Positions 28,169 through 36,853 of a stretch of DNA of 64,000 nucleotides are shown here, piece after piece. The notes below the pieces were generated by a model. The model was not told the DNA's origin, searched no databases, and saw only the letters and a list, made by a program, of their open reading frames with translations. The translations under genes were made by a program, and so were the position numbers. Each line of letters starts with the position of its first letter. Within the stretch, counting starts at the first letter, position 1. This stretch comes from Luteitalea pratensis. Its GTDB lineage: Bacteria > Acidobacteriota > Vicinamibacteria > Vicinamibacterales > Vicinamibacteraceae. Location of the stretch: NCBI RefSeq assembly GCF_001618865.1, contig NZ_CP015136.1, positions 3,693,001-3,757,000 of the forward strand, given 5' to 3'.

Positions 28169-28670
28169 ACTGCAGCTGCTGCTGGTACGCCATGCGATTG
28201 CCGAGGAACGCGGCGCCGCATGGCCAGACGATGAACAACGGCCGTTGAGCCATGACGGGGCCCGCAAGTGGAAGCGGGCGGCCCGCGGCCTGGCCCGGGT
28301 GGTTCCGGTCGTGGACCATCTGCTGACCAGCCCGCTGACGCGGACGTTCCAGACGGCCGAGATCCTGGCCAAGGCGCTGTCGCCGTCGCCGAAGGTGCAA
28401 CTGCTCGACGCGCTACGCCCCGCCACGCGTCCTGGCGCCCTGGTGACGGCGCTGCGGGCACGATCGCCGAAGGGCACCGTCGCCCTGGTGGGGCATGAAC
28501 CCATGCTGTCGGAACTGGCGGCGCTGCTGCTGCACCTGCAGGGGCCGTTGGAGTTCCGTAAGGGGGCGGCGATGCTGCTCATCACCAGCGGCTTCGGTAC
28601 ACGCGGGCCGGCCCGCCTCGAATGGTTCCTGACGCCCCGTGTCCTCCGCGAGGTGGCCGGGAAGGACTGA
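28158..28670 (+). CDS. SixA-like histidine phosphatase
   Basis: A 170-aa histidine phosphatase of the SixA branch. The phosphate-binding motif LLLVRHAIAE is at the N-terminus, a conserved Arg lies in SPLTRTFQTAEIL, and the second catalytic His in LVGHEPMLSEL. SixA dephosphorylates phosphohistidine on phosphotransfer proteins; other members act on small phosphates. The GTG start at 28158 lies inside the CHAD gene, so translation is probably coupled. Confidence 0.9.
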   Translation: MATELQLLLVRHAIAEERGAAWPDDEQRPLSHDGARKWKRAARGLARVVPVVDHLLTSPLTRTFQTAEILAKALSPSPKVQLLDALRPATRPGALVTALRARSPKGTVALVGHEPMLSELAALLLHLQGPLEFRKGAAMLLITSGFGTRGPARLEWFLTPRVLREVAGKD

Positions 28671-28680
28671 CCGGGCATCA

Positions 28681-28761
28681 GTCATTCGTCATTCGTCATT
28701 CGTCATTGGTCATGGGTAATATGGGTAATGACCAATGAGTAATGACCAATGACCAATGATC
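28681..28761. repeat. Heptamer array with inverted halves (GTCATTC / AATGACC)
   Basis: Units GTCATTC x3, GTCATTG, GTCATGG run from 28681 in 7-bp phase. The second half consists of AATGAGT, AATGACC, AATGACC, AATGATC (28734-28761), the reverse complement of the first family. A perfect 10-bp inverted repeat CATTGGTCAT (28705-28714) / ATGACCAATG (28728-28737) joins the two halves. The array ends at the stop codon of the minus-strand regulator gene and separates two convergent genes, so it may act as a terminator-like hairpin. Confidence 0.85.
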
Positions 28762-31051
28762 ACGGCAACGGCACCGCCCAGATGTTGCCCGAGAAGGTCG
28801 CGAATTCGTAGACGAGGCGATCGCCGGTGGGCGACCATTCCGGGTTGCGCACGTAGTGATGCTCGTCGCCGTAGTCGGTCAACTGGCGCAGGTCGGTGCC
28901 GTCCCGGCGCACCGACCACACGTTCCATCGGCCGTCCGTCGCGCCGGCAAACGCGAGGCGGGTGCCATCGGGCGACCAGCTTCGGACCCACGCCTGATCC
29001 ACCTCGCGCGATACCTGCGTGATGACGCCGCTTGCCAGATCCGCCACGTACACCTGTGCATGGCCATCACGCCACACGTCAACGGCCACCGCCTGACCGT
29101 CGGGCGACCAGGCTGGAAACGCCACTCCATCGCCGAGGCGCGCGACGCGGGTATCGGTACCGTCGGCGAGCGCACGGACCCAGACCTCGAGCTGTCCCTC
29201 CGAGGAGCGCGTGTAGGCGAGGCGGGTGCCGTCGGGTGAGACCCGGGGCCGCAACAGCGTGTGCGCGCCGTCGGCCAGGCGCGCGACGATCTCCGTGCCG
29301 CCGTCCTGCACGCGCATCGCCTGCAGGACCACGTCGGTATCCTCGCCCGTCTCGAAGTACACCCGGGTGCCGTCACGGCTCCATGCCGGATCGCGCGCGT
29401 CGGTGAGACCCACGGCCAGCGCCCGGACCGAGCCTTGCGCCAGGTCGAGCAGCCACAGGCCAGGCGGCCCCCCGGCCACCTGTCGCTCGAACGCGACATG
29501 ACGGGCGTCCGGACTGAACGAGGGGCGTCGCGCTCGCCGCACGGCGTCCTCCGCGATACGCACGGACGGACCCGCGGGGATCCCGTCCCTGCGAAGCGGC
29601 AGGCTGCGCAGGCCGGCGACCGTCGCCATCCCGACGTAGGCCAACTGGTTGCCATGCGGGTGCATCGCGACGTGTCGGATGTCGAGTTCGCCCGGCGGCA
29701 AGGCCAGTTCCGGCGCGGCAGCGGCCGTGCCGTCCTCGCGGAGCGGCAGCTTCCACAAGTCGAAGTGATCGCCCATGCGGACGTAGTACACGGCGCGACC
29801 GTCCGGCGTCAGCGTGGCGTCGACGGCCCGGGCGCGAGCCTCGAGGACGCGGGTCAACGCACCAGACGCGAGATCGACGGTCCACAAGTCGGTCGTGTCG
29901 AGCCGTTGACTTGCAAAAAACAACCGCTGCCCATCGGGGAACCATGTGGGGCGCACGTGACTGCCTTCCGGTCGCCAGCCTCTCGTCGCCATGCGCGGTT
30001 CGGAACCGTCAACGGTGACGACCCACAGGCTCGACGGGCCGAACGTCTCGAACGCCGCGGCGCCCGGCTCGGTGTATGGCGCGCCCTGGAAGGCCACGCG
30101 GGTGCCATCCGGCGACCACGACGGTCGTGACCCAAAACGGCTGATCTGGAACGGCGTCCCACCCGAGCGTGCGATGACCCAGATGCCGCCGCGGCCCGAC
30201 GAGTGGTAGGCGAGCCGTGAGCCGTCGGGCGACCAGGCCGGTTGCACGTTGTGCTGGCGATCGGCAGTCAGCGCGATGCGATCGCCGCCGGCCGTCATGT
30301 CACGGATGAAGATCTCGAAGCGGCCGCCGCGGTCGCTCGCGTACGCCAGCGTGCGGCCATCGGGCGACCAGGCCGGGAACGCGTCCAGTACAGCCGACGA
30401 CGTGATCTGCGTGCGGGTGCCGACGCGCAGCCCCGCCGACTCACGCGAGGACGTCGTTTGCGATCGCCAGGCGAGCAGAATCGCCATCAGTGCCACCAGC
30501 GCCAGGCCTGCGGCCCAGAGCGGGTGCCCGGCCTGCCGCGCCGAAACCTGAAGGGCGTAAGCAGGGTTGCGCGTGTCGTCCGGTTGCGCGGCCGCCGCAG
30601 ACGTGGCTGCCCGCACCTGCGGAGCGCCGGTTGAGCCGGGGCCGGGGCCGCCCTGCCCAGCAATGGCCCCGGTGGCTGCGGCCGGCACGAGTGTTGCCGG
30701 CGAGGCAGACGAGGTAGCGGCGAACCTGAGCGTCACGGGCACGATGAAGCGGTAGCCCCGGGTGGGCACCGTCTCTATGTACCGCGAGGCCCTGGCCGAG
30801 TCGCCGAGCACACGACGGACCTGGGCGATTACGCGGGCGACCGCATTGTCGGTCACGTACACGCCGGCCCAGACGCGGTCGAGGACCTCCTGCCGGGTGA
30901 CGAGTTCACCGCTCCGGGACGCGAGCAGGACGAGCAGATCGTAGGCTTTCGGCTCGAGCGGCGTCGCCGTGCCGGCGCGCAGCACGCGCCCCGCACGCAA
31001 GTCGATCACCACGTCATCGAACTGATAAGAAAGGACTTCCCGGCTCATCAT
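28760..31051 (-). CDS. CadC-like regulator: winged-helix domain, TM helix, TolB/WD40 propeller
   Basis: A 763-aa one-component regulator type abundant in Acidobacteria. Residues 1-110 form an OmpR-type winged helix (LEPKAYDLLVLLASRSGELV, DNAVARVIAQVRRVLGD, ETVPTRGYRFIV). A proline/alanine-rich linker leads to a transmembrane helix at about 180-197 (LWAAGLALVALMAILLAW). The rest is a TolB/WD40-like propeller with repeated P-A-W-S-P-D-G motifs, probably periplasmic and sensing. A second ATG follows the first directly. It is divergent from the SulP-carbonic anhydrase gene with only 72 bp between, so that gene is a plausible target (inference). Confidence 0.9.
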   Translation of the reverse strand: MMSREVLSYQFDDVVIDLRAGRVLRAGTATPLEPKAYDLLVLLASRSGELVTRQEVLDRVWAGVYVTDNAVARVIAQVRRVLGDSARASRYIETVPTRGYRFIVPVTLRFAATSSASPATLVPAAATGAIAGQGGPGPGSTGAPQVRAATSAAAAQPDDTRNPAYALQVSARQAGHPLWAAGLALVALMAILLAWRSQTTSSRESAGLRVGTRTQITSSAVLDAFPAWSPDGRTLAYASDRGGRFEIFIRDMTAGGDRIALTADRQHNVQPAWSPDGSRLAYHSSGRGGIWVIARSGGTPFQISRFGSRPSWSPDGTRVAFQGAPYTEPGAAAFETFGPSSLWVVTVDGSEPRMATRGWRPEGSHVRPTWFPDGQRLFFASQRLDTTDLWTVDLASGALTRVLEARARAVDATLTPDGRAVYYVRMGDHFDLWKLPLREDGTAAAAPELALPPGELDIRHVAMHPHGNQLAYVGMATVAGLRSLPLRRDGIPAGPSVRIAEDAVRRARRPSFSPDARHVAFERQVAGGPPGLWLLDLAQGSVRALAVGLTDARDPAWSRDGTRVYFETGEDTDVVLQAMRVQDGGTEIVARLADGAHTLLRPRVSPDGTRLAYTRSSEGQLEVWVRALADGTDTRVARLGDGVAFPAWSPDGQAVAVDVWRDGHAQVYVADLASGVITQVSREVDQAWVRSWSPDGTRLAFAGATDGRWNVWSVRRDGTDLRQLTDYGDEHHYVRNPEWSPTGDRLVYEFATFSGNIWAVPLP

Positions 31052-31123
31052 CGAAACATCATGTCAATCCGATCAGATCCGTCATGCCGGAATGCTGGCC
31101 GGCAGGCATAGTGGCGTCGTCTC

Positions 31124-33391
31124 ATGCCCATGCCAAACGCTTCACCCACCGCTCCGCATGCAGTCCGCCCGGGCCTCTTCTCAGCGCCGCGGCAGGACGT
31201 GCTTGCCTCACTCGTTGTCTTCCTCATTGCCATTCCCCTGTCGCTCGGCATCGCGCTGGCGTCAGGCGCCCCCATCATGGCCGGACTCATCGCCGGCATT
31301 GTCGGTGGCCTGGTCACGGGCCTGGTCGCCGGAGCGCCCCTTCAGGTTACAGGGCCCGCGGCCGGCTTGACCGCGATCGTCTTCGGCATGGTCGAGCAAT
31401 TCGCCGACTGGCGGCTGGTTGCCTCCGCGGTCGTGCTCGGCGGGGTCATCCAGATCGCGCTGGGCGCCTCGCGCATCGCCCGCCTCTGCCTGGCCGTCTC
31501 GCCCGCGGTCGTGCACGGCATGCTTGCGGGCATCGGCATCACCATCGCCCTCGCGCAGCTGCACATCATCCTCGGCGGCGCGCCTGAGAGCCAGGCCCTC
31601 AAGAATCTCCTCGCGCTGCCGGCGCAGGTGATGGACCTGCATGCACCCGCGGCCTTCCTGGGACTCGCGACGATTGCGCTCCTGCTGGCCTGGCAATGGG
31701 TGCCGCGGCCGCTGTCGGCAGTCCCCGCGTCCCTCGTGGCGGTAATGACGGCGACGGGCGCCTCGGTGTTGCTCGGCCTCGACGTCGAACGGATCGACCT
31801 CAAGGGCGGCTTCGGCAGCGGGCTGCAGTTCGCGGCATGGCCGGGCGCCGAGCACTGGATGGCGGTGGTGATGGGCGGCATCACGATTGCGGCAGTCGCC
31901 AGCGTCGAGTCTTTGCTCTGTGCCGTCGCCACCGACAAGCTGCACACCGGCCCTCGCGCGAATCTCGATCGCGAGCTCGTCGGTCAGGGCCTGTCGAACA
32001 CGCTGTCCGGCGTCCTCGGCGGTCTGCCGGTCACGGGCGTGATCGTGCGGTCGTCGGCCAACATCCAGGCCGGCGCCCAGACGCAGCTCTCGGCGATCCT
32101 CCATAGCGTCTGGATCCTGCTCTTCGTCGTGTTCCTCGGCGTCGGGATCGAGATGATCCCGCTGTGCGTGCTGGCGGGCCTGCTCGTCCATGTCGGCATC
32201 CGCCTGGTCGATGCCCACCACATCCGGCGGCTGGTCACCTTCGGCGAGGCGATCGTCTACCTGGTCACCGTGACCGGGGTGGTCGTGCTCGGATTGCTGC
32301 CTGGCATCGGCCTCGGCGTGTCGCTTGCGCTCGTGCTCCTGCTGCGGCGGTTGTCGCACACCAACGTGCAGGTCGAGGGCGCCGACGGCAGGTACCACGT
32401 CCGAATCGGCGGGTCGATGACGTTTGTCGGCATCCCCAAGCTGACGGCGGCGCTCGAGCGCATCCCGCCACGGACCCACGTCGACATCGACCTGATGGTG
32501 GACTTCATGGATCATGCCGCGTTCGAGACGCTGCACGACTGGCGACTCAGCCATGAGCGGCTGGGCGGCCGTGTCGACATCGATGAATTGCACGAGGCCT
32601 GGTACGCCAACGCCGCGAAAGGGACGCCGCAGTTTGCCAAGTCGCGGCTCGACGGCCTGCTCGGCGCCCTTCGACGGCGCACCCGCAAGGAGACGTCGAT
32701 GTCCACGACGGCGTCGTCCAGCGAGCCGCTCCTGCAAGGCGCGGCGGCGTTCAACGCCACGACGTCGCGCGAGGTGAAGCCGTTGCTGAACCACCTCGCA
32801 GACGTCGGCCAGACGCCACAGGCGCTGTTCATCACCTGCGCGGACTCACGCATCGTGCCGGCCGACCTAGTCAACGCCGATCCGGGCGACATCTTCGTGC
32901 TTCGCAACATCGGCAACATCGTGCCGACATGGACGGGCGTTGCCGGCAGTGACGACTCGGTCGGCTCGGGAATCGAGTTCGCCGTCGACGTGCTCAAGGT
33001 GCACACCATCGTCGTCTGCGGCCATTCGGAATGCGGGGCGATGAAGGCCCTGCTCGGTGGGCACGAGGCGTTGGGAGGGTCGCTGAGCCGCTGGCTTGCA
33101 CACGGCACGTCGGCCCTGGATCGGCATGCGCAGGCCCCGGTCGCGGCGCAGCCACCGCCCACCACGCCGCACAACGCGCTGGCCCGTACCAACGTCGTCG
33201 AGCAGGTCGAGCGCCTGCAGACGTATCCATCCGTGCAGCGCGCGATCGCGGCAGGCGAACTGCGCCTCTATGGCTGGTTCTTCGACCTGAAGCGCGCCAA
33301 GGTCACGGTGTGGAATCAGGCGACCGGCACCTTCGTCGACGCCGGCGAGGACGTGAAGACGCTCGAGCCACCGATGCGCGTGCCGGCCTGA
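31124..33391 (+). CDS. SulP-family anion transporter fused to beta-carbonic anhydrase
   Basis: A 755-aa fusion. Residues about 20-420 are a SulP transporter (IPLSLGIALASGAPIMAGL, VTGPAAGLTAIVFG, about ten or more helices). Residues 430-540 are a STAS-like domain (FVGIPKLTAALERI). Residues 555-750 are a beta-carbonic anhydrase with zinc ligands and catalytic dyad C572-A-D574-S-R576, H634 and C637. Natural SulP-CA fusions are proposed to import bicarbonate and interconvert it with CO2. An internal ATG before the anhydrase (STAS-CA junction) could allow separate translation. Confidence 0.95.
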   Translation: MPMPNASPTAPHAVRPGLFSAPRQDVLASLVVFLIAIPLSLGIALASGAPIMAGLIAGIVGGLVTGLVAGAPLQVTGPAAGLTAIVFGMVEQFADWRLVASAVVLGGVIQIALGASRIARLCLAVSPAVVHGMLAGIGITIALAQLHIILGGAPESQALKNLLALPAQVMDLHAPAAFLGLATIALLLAWQWVPRPLSAVPASLVAVMTATGASVLLGLDVERIDLKGGFGSGLQFAAWPGAEHWMAVVMGGITIAAVASVESLLCAVATDKLHTGPRANLDRELVGQGLSNTLSGVLGGLPVTGVIVRSSANIQAGAQTQLSAILHSVWILLFVVFLGVGIEMIPLCVLAGLLVHVGIRLVDAHHIRRLVTFGEAIVYLVTVTGVVVLGLLPGIGLGVSLALVLLLRRLSHTNVQVEGADGRYHVRIGGSMTFVGIPKLTAALERIPPRTHVDIDLMVDFMDHAAFETLHDWRLSHERLGGRVDIDELHEAWYANAAKGTPQFAKSRLDGLLGALRRRTRKETSMSTTASSSEPLLQGAAAFNATTSREVKPLLNHLADVGQTPQALFITCADSRIVPADLVNADPGDIFVLRNIGNIVPTWTGVAGSDDSVGSGIEFAVDVLKVHTIVVCGHSECGAMKALLGGHEALGGSLSRWLAHGTSALDRHAQAPVAAQPPPTTPHNALARTNVVEQVERLQTYPSVQRAIAAGELRLYGWFFDLKRAKVTVWNQATGTFVDAGEDVKTLEPPMRVPA

Positions 33392-33404
33392 GGGAGTCAC
33401 GCTG

Positions 33405-33431
33405 GGCCGCGCTCGGAGAGCGGGCCCTACC
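33405..33431 (-). repeat. REP unit, family R
   Basis: Single unit with stem CGCTC, loop GGA, GAGCG and the terminal GGGCCCTACC, that is GTAG on the minus strand. It lies 13 bp after the SulP-carbonic anhydrase stop and before the terminator-like hairpin. Confidence 0.7.
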
Positions 33432-33464
33432 TCCGTGTGTTTTCGGTTCCGGCAAGTGGAACCA

Positions 33465-33502
33465 ACGGCCTCGTGTTCCGGGAGAGCACGGGGCCGTTTC
33501 TT
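33465..33502 (+). terminator. Rho-independent terminator after SulP-CA
   Basis: An 11-bp stem (ACGGCCTCGTG at 33465-33475, CACGGGGCCGT at 33487-33497, one mismatch) with an 11-nt loop is followed by TTTCTT. It points rightward, away from the SulP-CA gene, and lies just before the convergent glgC stop. A smaller GGTTCC/GGAACC hairpin precedes it at 33445-33463. Confidence 0.6.
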
Positions 33503-33510
33503 GTCCGGTG

Positions 33511-34776
33511 CTACACGATCGTGCCGGGGGCGATAGTGGCGCCCTTGGGCACGATGATGAGGCCTTCGCGAATGAAGTAGCCGTTGCCCTCGGCTTCCTG
33601 CACTCCCGCGGCATTCACCAGTCGGGCGCCGTCGCCCACGCGCGCGTTCTTGTCCACGATCACCCGATCGAGCACGACGTCCTTGCCGATGCCGAGGGGC
33701 ACGCCTGCGTCGTCGATGTCGCGGCTGTAGAAATCCGCGCCGAGCAGCACGGAGTTGGTAATCGTCGCGCCGGGGCGGACCTGCGTGCGGATGCCGACGA
33801 CCGCCCGATCGATGGAGCATTGCTCGAGCACGCAGCCCTCGGCGACGACGGCGCGGTTGATGCGGGCGTCCTGCATGGTCGAGCCCGCGAGGAAGCGCGG
33901 GTGCGTGTAGATCGGGCTGGCGGCGTCATGGAACGTGAAGGCCGGCTTCGGGTCGGTCAGCTTCAGGTTGGCTTCGAAGAAGGAGCCCATGGTGCCGACG
34001 TCCTCCCAGTAGCCACGATAGAGGAAGGCGCGGACACGGTGGGTCTGGATGACGGCGGGGATGATCTCCTTGCCGAAGTCGACCGCGTCTCCATATTGCT
34101 CGAGGGCATCCAGCAGCACGTGCTTGGAGAACACGTAGATGCCCATTGACGCGATGAACGGTCGTTGGGGCGAGATCCAGGAGGCGACGCGGCTGTCTTT
34201 CGGGACGCTCTGGCCGATCTGGCCGAGGCGCTCGAGGTTGGGCTTCTCCTCGAAGCCGGAGATGCGCCCGGCACCGTCGAACAGGAAGATGCCCATCTGC
34301 GTCGAGGTCTCCGGGTCGCACGGTTGCGCGGCGATCGTCACCTCGGCATCCTGCTCGATGTGATCGGTGATCAGCTCGGCGAGATTCATCCGGTACAGGT
34401 GATCGCCCGCAAGGATGAGGATGTGGTCGGCCTGCATCGAGTGGAAGTGGCGCCAGGCCTGGCGGACCGCGTCGGCCGTGCCCTGGAACCACGACGTGCT
34501 GTCGGGGGTCTGCTCCGCGGCGAGGATGTCGACGAACCCGGGAGAGAAGTGGTCCAGCCGGTAGCTCTGCGCCACGTGACGATTGAGCGAGGCGGAGTTG
34601 AACTGCGTCAGCACGAAGATCTGCCGCAGGTTCGCATGCAGGCAGTTGCTGACCGGCACGTCGATGAGGCGGTACTTGCCACCGATCGGGACGGCGGGCT
34701 TGGAACGCGTCCACGTGAGCGGGAAGAGGCGGTTCCCGCGGCCACCGCCCAGGATCAGGGTCAGCACCGAATGCAT
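33511..34776 (-). CDS. glgC: Glucose-1-phosphate adenylyltransferase
   Basis: A 421-aa ADP-glucose pyrophosphorylase, first committed step of glycogen synthesis. The nucleotide-binding loop LILGGGRGNRLFPLTWTRSK and the substrate region KPAVPIGGKYRLIDVPVSNC are intact. FEEKPN and the C-terminal left-handed beta-helix repeats (MQDARINRAVVAEGC) follow. No other glycogen genes are adjacent in this window. Confidence 0.97.
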   Translation of the reverse strand: MHSVLTLILGGGRGNRLFPLTWTRSKPAVPIGGKYRLIDVPVSNCLHANLRQIFVLTQFNSASLNRHVAQSYRLDHFSPGFVDILAAEQTPDSTSWFQGTADAVRQAWRHFHSMQADHILILAGDHLYRMNLAELITDHIEQDAEVTIAAQPCDPETSTQMGIFLFDGAGRISGFEEKPNLERLGQIGQSVPKDSRVASWISPQRPFIASMGIYVFSKHVLLDALEQYGDAVDFGKEIIPAVIQTHRVRAFLYRGYWEDVGTMGSFFEANLKLTDPKPAFTFHDAASPIYTHPRFLAGSTMQDARINRAVVAEGCVLEQCSIDRAVVGIRTQVRPGATITNSVLLGADFYSRDIDDAGVPLGIGKDVVLDRVIVDKNARVGDGARLVNAAGVQEAEGNGYFIREGLIIVPKGATIAPGTIV

Positions 34777-34870
34777 GGTGTCCTCAACTTAGCCGGGCGG
34801 CCGGAGGTTGGCAAGCCCGCCAAGGGCCAATCTCCCGGGAACGAGGGACTTGCGGGCGCGTGCCCGATTG

Positions 34871-34889
34871 TTTACGTGGAATTTACAGG
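34871..34889 (+). promoter_or_regulatory. Possible PHO box (11-bp direct repeat) upstream of DUF47-pit
   Basis: TTTAC occurs at 34871-34875 and again at 34882-34886, exactly 11 bp apart, about 160 bp before the DUF47 gene. The spacing matches PhoB-type operators. The motif differs from the E. coli consensus, and it is listed because the pst and response-regulator genes have comparable repeats. Confidence 0.3.
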
Positions 34890-35047
34890 CCGCCCCACAA
34901 CCTCAGGGATATGATGACAGTCCCTTCGCTCTGCGCGGAGGCCCTGCGCGACGATCCTCGTCCATGCGTCCATCTCACACGCTCAGCGCGCAACCCACGC
35001 CATCGCGGCGGATGGACCAGGTTCGTCGGCTCGTCTAGGAGACTGGT

Positions 35048-35668
35048 GTGGCTCGATTCAGCCTGATCCCGAAAGATGGTCGTTTCTTCGACGACTTCAT
35101 CCAACTCGCGCAGGAGATCCGCAAGGCGGCGGTCGTCCTCGTCGACATGCTCGCGGGCGACGTGCCCCGCTGGGCCGCGGCCGACGAACTCAAGGCGCTC
35201 GAACACGAGTGCGACCAGATCGCGCACGACGCCCTCCATCGGCTGAACAAGACGTTCGTCACGCCGCTGGATCGCGAAGACATCCACACGCTCATCCTGT
35301 ATCTCGACAACGTGATGGACATGATGGACGCGGCCGGTGGCTGCATCCGTCTGTACCGGGTGCAGAACCTGCGCTACGGCGCCCGCGAACTCGCCGACGT
35401 CATCCTCCGGTCTGCCGAGCAGATCCTGCTGGCCACTCAGAAGCTGGAGCAACGGCGCGGCGTCGACGAGCACGTCGTCGAAATCAACCGCCTCGAGAAC
35501 GAGGCCGACCAGATTCATCGTGAGGCGATCGGCCGGCTCTTCTCGGAAGAGCAGAACGCCATCGAGGTCATCAAGTGGAAGGAAATCCTCGACCTGCTCG
35601 AGCGCGCCACGGACGAATGCGAGGACGTGGCCAACGAGATCGAGGGCGTGGTCGTCAAGTACACCTAG
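35048..35668 (+). CDS. DUF47/PhoU-like protein, Pit accessory
   Basis: A 206-aa all-helical DUF47 (PhoU_div) protein. Motifs include ALEHECDQIAHDALHRLNKTF and ITPLDREDIH-like TPLDREDIHTL near residue 75. A second helix pair ENEADQIHREAI and ATDECEDVANEIEGV closes it. Such proteins are encoded with Pit transporters and modulate them. GTG start preceded by TAGGAGAC, a good RBS. It ends 15 bp before pit. Confidence 0.93.
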   Translation: MARFSLIPKDGRFFDDFIQLAQEIRKAAVVLVDMLAGDVPRWAAADELKALEHECDQIAHDALHRLNKTFVTPLDREDIHTLILYLDNVMDMMDAAGGCIRLYRVQNLRYGARELADVILRSAEQILLATQKLEQRRGVDEHVVEINRLENEADQIHREAIGRLFSEEQNAIEVIKWKEILDLLERATDECEDVANEIEGVVVKYT

Positions 35669-35683
35669 GTACGACCTGACCTC

Positions 35684-36685
35684 ATGGATTCAGCCCTGCT
35701 GGTCGTCACCGCGCTCGTCATCCTCGCGCTGGCGTTCGATTACATCAACGGATTTCACGACGCGGCGAATTCCATCGCCACCGTGGTCTCCACACGTGTC
35801 CTGACCCCCGGTCAAGCAGTCATCTGGGCGGCCTTCTTCAACTTCGTCGCCGCCTTCACCTTCGGAACCGCCGTCGCCAAGACCGTCGGCTCCGGCATGG
35901 TCGACCTCAAGGTCGTCACCTTTGCCGTGATCGGGGCCGGCCTCACCGGCGCCATCGTCTGGAACCTGATCACCTGGTACTTCGGCCTGCCCACCAGTTC
36001 GTCGCATGCGCTCTTTGGCGGATACGGTGGAGCGGCAGTGGCCAAGGCGGGCCTGCCGGCGATCCTCTGGTCGGGCTGGACGAAGACGCTCGTGTTCATC
36101 GTCGTCGCCCCGCTGGTCGGCATGTTCGTCGGCCTGGCCACGATGACCGCCACTTTCTGGATCTTCAGGCGGACCTCGCCGGCACGGGTCGATCAGCTCT
36201 TTCGAAAGCTCCAGCTGTTGTCGGCGGCGTTGTTCAGCCTGATGCACGGTGCCAACGACGCACAGAAGACGATGGGGATCATCACCGGTGTGCTCTTCAC
36301 GGCCGGCTATATCTCCACCTTCGACGTGCCGATTTGGGTGGTGCTCGCGGCGCACCTGGCCATCGGCCTGGGCACGCTCTCTGGCGGCTGGCGCATCGTC
36401 CGGACGATGGGCACGAAGATCACGAAGCTGGCGCCAGTCGGCGGGTTCGCCGCGGAGACGGGTGCGGCGGTGGCCATCCTCATCGCCACGGTGATGGGCA
36501 TCGGCATCAGCACGACGCACACGATCACCGGGTCCATTGTCGGCGTCGGGGCGACGCGGCGACTGTCGGCGGTGCGGTGGGGAGTGGCGGGCCGGATCGT
36601 CTGGGCGTGGGTCCTGACGATCCCGGCGGCAGCGTTTGTCGGTGCCTCGACCTACTGGGTGCTCTCGGTGTTCGGCGCCAGATAG
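35684..36685 (+). CDS. pit: Low-affinity inorganic phosphate transporter
   Basis: A 333-aa PiT-family permease. The two signature motifs of inverted repeats are visible: FDYINGFHDAANSIATVVSTR at the N-terminus and SLMHGANDAQKTMGI in the second half, plus PTSSSHALFGG and STTHTITGSIVGVG. It transports metal-phosphate with protons. It forms an operon with DUF47 and gives the cell a second phosphate-import route besides Pst. Confidence 0.97.
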   Translation: MDSALLVVTALVILALAFDYINGFHDAANSIATVVSTRVLTPGQAVIWAAFFNFVAAFTFGTAVAKTVGSGMVDLKVVTFAVIGAGLTGAIVWNLITWYFGLPTSSSHALFGGYGGAAVAKAGLPAILWSGWTKTLVFIVVAPLVGMFVGLATMTATFWIFRRTSPARVDQLFRKLQLLSAALFSLMHGANDAQKTMGIITGVLFTAGYISTFDVPIWVVLAAHLAIGLGTLSGGWRIVRTMGTKITKLAPVGGFAAETGAAVAILIATVMGIGISTTHTITGSIVGVGATRRLSAVRWGVAGRIVWAWVLTIPAAAFVGASTYWVLSVFGAR

Positions 36686-36710
36686 CGCCGGGCCGCTCGC
36701 AGGCGTTGGG

Positions 36711-36853
36711 CCTTCAGGCGTCCACGAAGCGGTTTCCACGTAGCCGTCGCCCTTGGTCGACGGGCAGCACCACGATGCGGTCCCCAGACGTCAGCGTCGA
36801 GCAAGCTCGACGCCTACAGTTTCGGTCATGAGCCTTCAGGCGTCCACGAAGCG
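36711..36853. repeat. 22-bp direct repeat flanking a REPIN-like element (family H)
   Basis: CCTTCAGGCGTCCACGAAGC recurs at 36711 and 36834. The second copy is the true 3' end of the response-regulator gene (minus strand ...RFVDA stop) and the first is a detached duplicate of it. Between them lies a 78-bp inverted pair of family-H REP units, 36740-36761 (starts GTAGCC) and 36794-36817 (ends CCTAC, with a stem GCGTCGAG/CTCGACGC). The layout looks like an element insertion with local duplication. Confidence 0.7.

Noticed and set aside
28681-28761. Possible CRISPR array
   Set aside because: Units are 7 bp with no unique spacers and no cas genes; a simple tandem array.
31262-32794. 510-codon open frame on the minus strand
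   Set aside because: Antisense to the SulP-carbonic anhydrase gene and of shadow composition.
36688-36706. GGGCCGCTCGCAGGCG taken as a family-R REP unit
   Set aside because: Only part of the stem matches, and the GTAG end is missing.
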